Source of the DNA: Companilactobacillus insicii
GTDB lineage: Bacteria; Bacillota; Bacilli; Lactobacillales; Lactobacillaceae
Reading direction: 5' to 3'
Assembly: GCF_003946015.1 (NCBI RefSeq)
Contig: NZ_RHNU01000007.1
Coordinates: forward strand, 1-64,000
Length of the DNA stretch: 64,000 bases
Shown: one piece after another, positions 1 to 5,420 of the stretch
Layout: each line of letters starts with the position of its first letter
Position numbering within the stretch: position 1 is the stretch's first letter
Translations under genes and position numbers: made by a program
The notes under the pieces: model-generated
What the model was told of the DNA's origin: nothing
What the model saw: only the letters and a program-made list of their open reading frames with translations
Databases searched by the model: none

Positions 1-32
1 GCGAAAATACCTAACCAATTCCATTTAAAATG

Positions 33-76
33 GCAAAAAAATAGTAGAAATAACCGTATATCAGTTATTTCTACTA
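33..76 (-). terminator. Intrinsic terminator of the WxL gene
   Basis: A perfect 13-bp inverted repeat (42-54 with 64-76, 9-nt loop) is followed on the minus strand by a T-run (A-run at 35-41 on the plus strand). It lies about 70 bp beyond the stop codon of the WxL gene that ends at 147. Confidence 0.85.
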
Positions 77-146
77 AATATTATCTGAGATATTAGTTTT
101 GTCCCAGACTCTTTTAAATAAACTATCAATACTTTAATTGTCTTAA

Positions 147-968
147 TTATGCAGCACCGTTACCGCCGTCAGTTACAGGTGTAGCTGCCAATGTCCATGT
201 AATTGTTGATACATATGAAGTTGATGATTTACCACTTTGAGCAGCGTCTGCTGGAACATTCAATGTTGCATCATCTGCACCGTTGAATTGTGATCTTAAT
301 GTACCTAACTTATATGTATTTGCAGCAAAGTCCATAACATTTGGTGTATTTGAACCATCTGATTGTAGAATTGCTTGTTGTGTCATAGCCTTAGTTGATT
401 GACCTTCTGCAGCAGCAGTTTGACCATCATTACCTAATACAGGTGTTTGGTTAAGTGTCATAACAAACTTACTGTTACTTACTGGTTTACCAGTTGTTGC
501 ATCATTTTCAGTTGTTTCGAATGGTGACAACTTAGCATTAAGAGTAAATCCTGTTGGTGCTGTACGTGTATCAAGGACTGTTAAGTATCCTGATTCATTA
601 CCATCTTCTGCTAAACCGTTACCCTTTAAGTTATCAACAAGCTTTGCTTCTGTATCACCTGCTGAAACTGCACCGAATCCAAAGTCTGGAACTTGTTTAA
701 GTAGTAGAAGACCTGATACAACATCTACGTTTACATTTGATTCTGCAGTTGCATTTGTTGTTGTGTCCTTGTTACCATTCCAATCAGCAATTGCTAAATA
801 TCCTGATTTATTTAATGAACCTGTTGTGCTTTCAGCTTTGATTGTACCATCATCTTGTACACTAGCTGAACCTGTTGCAGCGAATGCTGTTGTTGCTGGT
901 GCAACCAATCCTAATACCATACCTGCTGAAGCTAAGCTACCTACTAATACGTTTTTTGATAATTTCAT
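147..968 (-). CDS. Small WxL-domain cell-surface protein
   Basis: A 273-aa secreted protein with a typical Sec signal peptide (residues 1 to about 31, ending near TTAFAA) and almost no region apart from a WxL domain. The C-terminus carries the STITWTLAA motif that gives the family its name. WxL domains bind peptidoglycan non-covalently. The start is well supported: GGGAGG lies 7-8 nt before the ATG. The gene lies downstream of a small sortase-anchored gene on the same strand, the usual partner in WxL (csc-type) clusters, but the DUF916 WxL-interacting partner is not visible here. I infer that this is a wall-bound structural or adhesin subunit; its ligand is unknown. Confidence 0.9.
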   Translation of the reverse strand: MKLSKNVLVGSLASAGMVLGLVAPATTAFAATGSASVQDDGTIKAESTTGSLNKSGYLAIADWNGNKDTTTNATAESNVNVDVVSGLLLLKQVPDFGFGAVSAGDTEAKLVDNLKGNGLAEDGNESGYLTVLDTRTAPTGFTLNAKLSPFETTENDATTGKPVSNSKFVMTLNQTPVLGNDGQTAAAEGQSTKAMTQQAILQSDGSNTPNVMDFAANTYKLGTLRSQFNGADDATLNVPADAAQSGKSSTSYVSTITWTLAATPVTDGGNGAA

Positions 969-1104
969 GTTTATATCCTCCCTGATATAAAAATTATTTT
1001 TTTAAGTTCTTCTTGATTACGGTTACTATGTTATCAGATTTTTCATCTTGTACACTTCAGATTTTGTAAAGTGTATTTTCGAAATCTGAACTTTTTTGTA
1101 ACTC

Positions 1105-1530
1105 TTAATCAGTGGTGAAACGGTGGAACTTCTTCATATAAAAAGCGAACAGACCAATCAAAATTGAAAAGCCCATAATAACATATCCATACTCGTGCGC
1201 ATCTCCCGTTTGCGGATAAGATGACATGTTATTCACATTTACCGATGGGGTATAACCTACATCTTTAACTGTAGGACCTGTACTATCACCCGTGTTATCA
1301 TCTGTTACTAAAACATGGGCATCTGAAGCACCCGGACTATCGTCGCTACCTTTGTTGGCAACAACGGCTTCTGATCTAGCTACGCCCCCAGAGTTATTAG
1401 TAGACTCAGCGATAACATGGTTAATACTGAATCCGCCAACAACTCCTAGAACAATTACGGCAATTGCAAAATAACCGACTATTCGCTTTTTCAATGAAAG
1501 ACTTTTTCTAGTTCTTTGTCTTTTTTTCAT
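1105..1530 (-). CDS. Small YPQTG sortase-anchored surface protein
   Basis: A 141-aa protein with a basic N-terminus and a signal/TM segment at about residues 16-38, a short Ser/Asp/Gly-rich middle, and a C-terminal sorting signal: YPQTGD at about residue 105, a hydrophobic stretch and a basic tail (MKKFHRF). YPQTG is a variant of LPxTG, so sortase A attachment to peptidoglycan is expected. Small LPxTG proteins of this size are a standard member of WxL (csc, CscD-like) clusters, and a WxL gene follows directly on the same strand. The gap between them (969-1104) holds two overlapping inverted repeats without a clear T-run, so the two may or may not be co-transcribed. Confidence 0.85.
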   Translation of the reverse strand: MKKRQRTRKSLSLKKRIVGYFAIAVIVLGVVGGFSINHVIAESTNNSGGVARSEAVVANKGSDDSPGASDAHVLVTDDNTGDSTGPTVKDVGYTPSVNVNNMSSYPQTGDAHEYGYVIMGFSILIGLFAFYMKKFHRFTTD

Positions 1531-1644
1531 ATCGAAAAACCTCTCATCAAAATCAGTCTATTATCTCCTTACCGATTACTAGTTTATCATCTATTTTCTT
1601 CCCACAAGTTCGGATTTGTTAAGAAATTCTTACGAGAAATGAAA

Positions 1645-2160
1645 CTATGGCTTGAGTAAGTAGTACTCAAGCAGATCATCACTATTGTCCAACAGGCTGA
1701 AATCCTGATTTACTTCGTAAATATACTTGAAATTATGTTTGACAAGTAGTTTTTGTGGGGCAATATTGTGTTTTTCTGCTGCAGCCCATAGTTCTGTCAG
1801 CTTTAAATCCTCAAAACCATACTTGATCATCAACTCAACTGCCTCACTAGCTAGATGTTGTTGACGATATTTTTCTTCTATTATAAAGCCCAGTTCTCTG
1901 GTAGATTCCAAACCACCTGTCACACCACGTTCATTTAATTCGATTATCCCAACCATCAGTGAGTTTTCTTTTAAAGATATACAATAGGAAGTTTTTAGTT
2001 TCAAATACCGATTAAAAATGTGCTTGGCTTCATTAATATCAACGGTATACTCCATCCCTGACAGTTCATGATTACGTTTATTCTTAACTAAACTATAGAA
2101 GGAATCGAAATCCTTCTCTTCAAAATTACGTATTACTACTTTATTCCCAACTAGATGCAT
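1645..2160 (-). CDS. GNAT-family N-acetyltransferase (RimJ/RimL type)
   Basis: A 171-aa protein of the right length for a single GNAT domain. It opens with the pattern usual for RimJ/RimL-like enzymes (NKVVIRNFEEKDF) and carries the acetyl-CoA-binding region as GFIIEEKYRQQHLASEAVELMIKYGF, followed by a conserved Asn/His-rich strand (AAAEKHNIAPQKLLVKHNF). The predicted reaction is transfer of acetyl from acetyl-CoA to an amine; the substrate (protein N-terminus, antibiotic or metabolite) cannot be read from the sequence. The ATG has GAGGAAG five nt upstream. It is divergent from the RHH/NfeD-like gene with 63 bp between them. Confidence 0.85.
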   Translation of the reverse strand: MHLVGNKVVIRNFEEKDFDSFYSLVKNKRNHELSGMEYTVDINEAKHIFNRYLKLKTSYCISLKENSLMVGIIELNERGVTGGLESTRELGFIIEEKYRQQHLASEAVELMIKYGFEDLKLTELWAAAEKHNIAPQKLLVKHNFKYIYEVNQDFSLLDNSDDLLEYYLLKP

Positions 2161-2199
2161 TTGATCTTCCTCAATTAATTGATTTTGTTAACACTAATT

Positions 2200-2214
2200 A
2201 TATCAAAGTGATAT
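2200..2214. promoter_or_regulatory. Candidate operator in the divergent GNAT / RHH intergenic region
   Basis: A perfect 6-bp inverted repeat, ATATCA-AAG-TGATAT, lies 10 bp before the start codon of the ribbon-helix-helix gene. Ribbon-helix-helix proteins commonly bind such palindromes in their own promoters. Autoregulation is an inference only. Confidence 0.35.
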
Positions 2215-2223
2215 CATACAGAT

Positions 2224-2547
2224 ATGGCAGAGAAAAAGTTTTTGTTAAGACTAGACGAGGATCTCTACCAAAAAGTCGCTAAAAAAGCTGAAGCTGATAA
2301 TCGAAGTGTTAATAAGTATATTGTGCATCTTTTACAACAGAACACAAAAGAAACTACCTTCGAGAACCGCCAATTTGTAGGACAAACAATCAAAGGGAGT
2401 GAAATTCTAACAGACAGTGGATTGGTTAATGTCAGCGGTATTTACTATCGCTACATAATTTCCGACTCCACTCCAGTTGATCCTGCAGGTTTATATACAA
2501 TACTTGAAGCAACCGGTAATATCCTCACCTTGCAACAAATAAAATAA
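2224..2547 (+). CDS. Ribbon-helix-helix protein fused to an NfeD-like OB-fold domain
   Basis: A 107-aa protein with two parts. Residues 1-40 (KKFLLRLDEDLYQKVAKKAEADNRSVNKYIVHLL) match the Arc/HicB-type ribbon-helix-helix DNA-binding fold. Residues about 50-107 have the spacing of the C-terminal OB-fold of NfeD proteins: GSEILTDSGLVNVSGIYYR, then an acidic turn, then a final strand GNILTLQ. NfeD is the classic operon partner of SPFH/stomatin proteins, and an SPFH gene starts 16 bp downstream, which supports the reading. No transmembrane segment is present, unlike full NfeD. No good Shine-Dalgarno precedes the ATG. By name alone it would be called a HicB-like antitoxin, but no toxin is adjacent. 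The RHH call is firm; the OB-fold call is moderate. Confidence 0.75.
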   Translation: MAEKKFLLRLDEDLYQKVAKKAEADNRSVNKYIVHLLQQNTKETTFENRQFVGQTIKGSEILTDSGLVNVSGIYYRYIISDSTPVDPAGLYTILEATGNILTLQQIK

Positions 2548-2563
2548 CAAAGGATGGATCATA

Positions 2564-3367
2564 ATGTTTGGGATAAAAATAGTTCATCAAAATCACAAAG
2601 GTCTGGTGGAGTTATTGGGTAAATACCACCACAGTGTCGATGCAGGTCTACACTTCTATATACCTATAATAGAAAGAATCTACTCAGTTAGTTTGGCAAT
2701 GAACCCATTAAGACTTCCTGATTATTCTATTATTACCAAAGATAACGCCGAAGTTCGTGCTAGTTTGACATTAAATTACCACACAACTGACGCTGTGAAG
2801 TATAAATATGAAAATACCGACTCCGTAGAGTCAATGTCGCAACTAGTTCGTGGTCACTTGCGTGATATTATAGGTAGAATGAATCTGAATGAAGCTCTCG
2901 GCTCCACTTCTAAGATCAACCAAGAGCTCGCTTCCGCAATTGGAGATCTAACTAACACCTACGGTATCAATGTTGATCGTATTAATATCGATGAGTTGAA
3001 GCCATCCACTTCAATTCAAGATTCAATGGATAAGCAATTGAAAGCTGACCGTGAGCGTATTGCGGCCATTGCCAAGGCTGAAGGTGAAGCAAAAAGTATC
3101 GAACTCACTACCAAAGCTAAGAATGATGCCTTGATTGCGACAGCTGAAGCACAAGCCAAGGCAACACGCACTCGTGCAGATGCTGAAAACTATCGTATCT
3201 CACAAATGAATAAGATTCTAGATGAGGCAAAAGATGGCTACTTCGAGAACCAAAGCATTGAAGCATTCAAAGAATTAGCTAATTCTTCTACTAATACAGT
3301 TGTCGTATCAGGTAATCAAATCGGTGAACTTGGTAAGATTCCTGTCATTAAGAAAATGCTGGAGTAA
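2564..3367 (+). CDS. SPFH/stomatin-like (band 7) protein
   Basis: A 267-aa SPFH (prohibitin/stomatin) protein. The N-terminal half (KGLVELLGKYHHSVDAGLHFYIPIIERIYSV) is the band-7 domain, and the second half is a long Ala/Glu/Lys-rich coiled coil (AIAKAEGEAKSIELTTKAKNDALIATAEAQAKATRTRADAENY). There is no obvious N-terminal membrane helix, so membrane contact would be peripheral or via partners. Such proteins form ring or cage oligomers in membrane microdomains. AAAGGATGG lies upstream of the ATG. It forms a two-gene unit with the RHH/NfeD-like gene and is followed by a terminator. Confidence 0.9.
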   Translation: MFGIKIVHQNHKGLVELLGKYHHSVDAGLHFYIPIIERIYSVSLAMNPLRLPDYSIITKDNAEVRASLTLNYHTTDAVKYKYENTDSVESMSQLVRGHLRDIIGRMNLNEALGSTSKINQELASAIGDLTNTYGINVDRINIDELKPSTSIQDSMDKQLKADRERIAAIAKAEGEAKSIELTTKAKNDALIATAEAQAKATRTRADAENYRISQMNKILDEAKDGYFENQSIEAFKELANSSTNTVVVSGNQIGELGKIPVIKKMLE

Positions 3368-3368
3368 G

Positions 3369-3410
3369 AAAATGGCTTCTACACTAAAAAAAGTGCAGAA
3401 GCCATTTTAT
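3369..3410 (+). terminator. Intrinsic terminator after the SPFH gene
   Basis: A 12-bp perfect stem (3369-3380 with 3397-3408) ends in a T-rich run. The A-run on the left arm makes it potentially bidirectional, so it can also serve the convergent MazF-like gene. Confidence 0.85.
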
Positions 3411-3431
3411 TTACATAAATTGTTGCCTTTT

Positions 3432-3791
3432 TCATTCAACGGATAAAATATTATTAACTGCCAACATTAATTTTTTTAGCATTTTATTATTAACTTTACC
3501 TACAATCTGACCATTTTTAGACTTAAAATCAAAACCTGATAAATTGATTGTAGAAACATATCCATGAATTCCACTTTTTTGATCCATTATAGGGACCATT
3601 AATGGATTATCTTGAAATTTTTTAGATGCAGATGTAATTGCAAGTCCTATCACTAAACCCGTCTTTTTATTATAAATACTGTTCGACAATACAACCATCG
3701 GACGTCTTATATTTCCTGAATCTGGATTATGACCTCCATATTCATGACAAGAATGAGGCTCAAAATCTATATATGATAGAGACTTGTTCAA
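3432..3791 (-). CDS. PemK/MazF-like toxin with a probably frameshifted N-terminus
   Basis: The 119-aa reading frame matches the PemK/MazF endoribonuclease fold (FEPHSCHEYGGHNPDSGNIRRPMVVLSNSIYNKKTGLVIGLAITS, then HGYVSTINLSGFD). MazF enzymes are mRNA interferases. The canonical N-terminal strand (a GDIIYxDFxP-type segment) is missing: the open frame begins at a TTG only eight residues before DFEP and has no ribosome binding site. A neighbouring frame has a TTG at 3797 with GAGGG at 7-nt spacing and reads KIEQVSIIY just before the break. The two frames would join at the AT run 3768-3774 if it were one AT unit longer. The gene is therefore likely inactivated or phase-variable. Its MazE-like antitoxin lies 31 bp upstream. 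Confidence 0.75.
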   Translation of the reverse strand: MNKSLSYIDFEPHSCHEYGGHNPDSGNIRRPMVVLSNSIYNKKTGLVIGLAITSASKKFQDNPLMVPIMDQKSGIHGYVSTINLSGFDFKSKNGQIVGKVNNKMLKKLMLAVNNILSVE

Positions 3792-3822
3792 TCTTCAATA
3801 TTTTACCCTCATAATTTAAGTA

Positions 3823-4080
3823 TTATATATTCTCTTTACCAATGGGAGTACCACCATCCATTGGTATATCCATTGCATCTTTCATTTCTTCAAAATCAAT
3901 ATTATCGAATTTTCCTGAAAACCACGGATTATCCTCGATGGGTTCATAATTCAAGCTACCATCTTCTTCTTTAACAACTCGTAATTTTTGATTCTCTACA
4001 AATCCGGCTTGTTTAGGAACAGTTATAATTAATGAATTACCATTTTTTCTAACTTTATATTCTCCATACATTTCTTCCAA
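3823..4080 (-). CDS. MazE-like antitoxin (AbrB/SpoVT fold)
   Basis: An 85-aa protein with an N-terminal swapped-hairpin AbrB domain (YKVRKNGNSLIITVPKQAG at residues 8-26) and an acidic C-terminal tail rich in Asp, Glu and Met (FDNIDFEEMKDAMD) of the type that wraps around and inhibits a MazF dimer. The start is TTG with GAGGTG upstream. Antitoxin before toxin on the same strand is the usual order. A short perfect palindrome (ATCTATAGAT, 4095-4104) lies 15 bp upstream and could be an operator. With the toxin probably broken, the antitoxin may be a remnant kept for regulation. Confidence 0.8.
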   Translation of the reverse strand: MEEMYGEYKVRKNGNSLIITVPKQAGFVENQKLRVVKEEDGSLNYEPIEDNPWFSGKFDNIDFEEMKDAMDIPMDGGTPIGKENI

Positions 4081-4138
4081 AATATCACCTCGTCATCTAT
4101 AGATAATCATTCATCAAAAACTTGTAAACTTAAACATT

Positions 4139-4792
4139 TTATTTTCTTATGTCCAATATATTCTTAACATCAGTACGATCAGTCTTAATGCAATTCAACT
4201 TACTATCATCTGGATAACCCATGGCAATACCCACAACCAATTCTTGATTGTCCGGTATCAACAATTCCTTCTTCAAAATATCTGGATAAGTTACCAAACT
4301 ATATGCAGGAATAGTGCCAATTCCCCAGCTGGCCGCAGATAACATTAATGTCTGACCAAAGGCACCTAAATCAAACAGTGTAAATTCACTTGCCTTGTTG
4401 CTGGCAGTCAAAAATGCAATGGCTGGTGCATGGTACAAGTCGGCTCTTGCATCTTGAAATTCTTCATCAGCAGTTCCTTCTGAACCAACTGCATCCCTAA
4501 CGGAATCACCCCAATGGTCAATATTAGCCAGTGATAATTCTGAACGATTAGCACGATGTGGTGTAGTTAAGTCTGGTTCACTAGGAAGATTATTCTTGTG
4601 TGCATTTTTATATTCAGCTTTAATTCGCTCTAGAACTCCATCTTTAGCCACATAAACATGCCATGGTTGTGAGTTCTGCCACGAAGGTGCATGACTTGCA
4701 TCTTTAATTATTTCTTCTATTAAACTATCAGATACTTCTTCATCACTAAATGAACGAATCGATCTGCGTTTGTAAATCAAGTTTTTCCCCAA
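4139..4792 (-). CDS. Nitroreductase-family FMN oxidoreductase
   Basis: A 217-aa protein with the nitroreductase signature: the FMN-binding N-terminus KRRSIRSFSDEEVSDSLIEEI, then HAPSWQNSQPWHVYVA, and the later strand GIGTIPAYSLVTYPDILKKEL with VVGIAMGYPD. These enzymes are homodimers that transfer hydride from NAD(P)H to nitro, quinone or enone substrates. Substrate is not predictable. The TTG at 4792 has GAGGG seven nt upstream; a second TTG at 4780 with GGGG before it is an alternative. It is divergent from tpx, so both may belong to a redox-stress pair, but no shared operator is evident. Confidence 0.88.
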   Translation of the reverse strand: MGKNLIYKRRSIRSFSDEEVSDSLIEEIIKDASHAPSWQNSQPWHVYVAKDGVLERIKAEYKNAHKNNLPSEPDLTTPHRANRSELSLANIDHWGDSVRDAVGSEGTADEEFQDARADLYHAPAIAFLTASNKASEFTLFDLGAFGQTLMLSAASWGIGTIPAYSLVTYPDILKKELLIPDNQELVVGIAMGYPDDSKLNCIKTDRTDVKNILDIRK

Positions 4793-4838
4793 AACAATAC
4801 CCTCAATCTTATTCTTAGGACTTCAATCCATTTTAAAC

Positions 4839-4844
4839 TATAAT
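4839..4844 (+). promoter_or_regulatory. Candidate -10 box of tpx
   Basis: A consensus TATAAT lies 42 bp before the tpx start codon. No convincing -35 hexamer is found at 16-18 bp, so this is a partial promoter call. Confidence 0.35.
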
Positions 4845-4886
4845 GGAATTATTAACACGTAAACTATCGGAAAGGTGTGAATTTTT

Positions 4887-5381
4887 ATGGACTTAGATTT
4901 CAAAGGTAACACAGTTACTACTATTGGTACTCCTATGATTGTAGGTGACCAATTCCCTGACTTCACTGTACTCGACAAGGATGGCAACAAGGTTACGCTC
5001 GACAGCTTGCTTGATAAACCACTGCTAATCAGTGTTGTACCTGACATTAACACTAGTGTATGTAGTATTCAAACAAAACACTTCAATACGGAAGTTGGTG
5101 GACATGGTGAAATCAACTTCGTAACTATCTCAAAGAATACAGTTGAGGAACAGTCACACTGGTGCGCAGCTGAAGGTGTCGAAAACATGAAGATGTTGTC
5201 AGACGTTAACCAAGACTTCGGTAAAAAATCCAACTTATTAATTCCCGATTTAGGTATTTTAGCACGTTCCGTTTGGGTTGTGGACACAAATAAACAAATT
5301 CTTTACTCAGAAATTTTAAAAGTTCAAACTAACGAGCCAAATTATGACAAAGTATTAGATCAAGTAGATCAAATGAGCTAA
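4887..5381 (+). CDS. tpx: Thiol peroxidase (atypical 2-Cys peroxiredoxin)
   Basis: The 164-aa protein is full length for Tpx. It reduces hydrogen peroxide and alkyl hydroperoxides using electrons from thioredoxin. The peroxidatic cysteine is C59 in the diagnostic PDINTSVC motif, and the resolving cysteine is C93 in HWCAAEGVEN, the position that separates Tpx from other peroxiredoxins. The N-terminus (GNTVTTIGTPMIVGDQFPDF) is also typical. AAAGGTG precedes the ATG. Monocistronic, closed by its own hairpin. Cytoplasmic antioxidant defence is the expected role. Confidence 0.95.
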   Translation: MDLDFKGNTVTTIGTPMIVGDQFPDFTVLDKDGNKVTLDSLLDKPLLISVVPDINTSVCSIQTKHFNTEVGGHGEINFVTISKNTVEEQSHWCAAEGVENMKMLSDVNQDFGKKSNLLIPDLGILARSVWVVDTNKQILYSEILKVQTNEPNYDKVLDQVDQMS

Positions 5382-5386
5382 ACAAA

Positions 5387-5416
5387 AAGCCGACTAGAAA
5401 TAGTCGACTTTTTTTA
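5387..5416. terminator. Bidirectional terminator between tpx and the DUF285-WxL gene
   Basis: A 9-bp stem with one G-U pair (AGCCGACTA / TAGTCGACT, loop GAAA) is flanked by an A-run on the left and a T-run on the right. It can terminate both convergent genes. Confidence 0.85.
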
Positions 5417-5420
5417 TACT

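Noticed and set aside
3432-4080. Recently acquired genomic island around the MazEF-like module
   Set aside because: No integrase, attachment repeats or clear composition change surround it; two MazEF-like pairs are common in such genomes.
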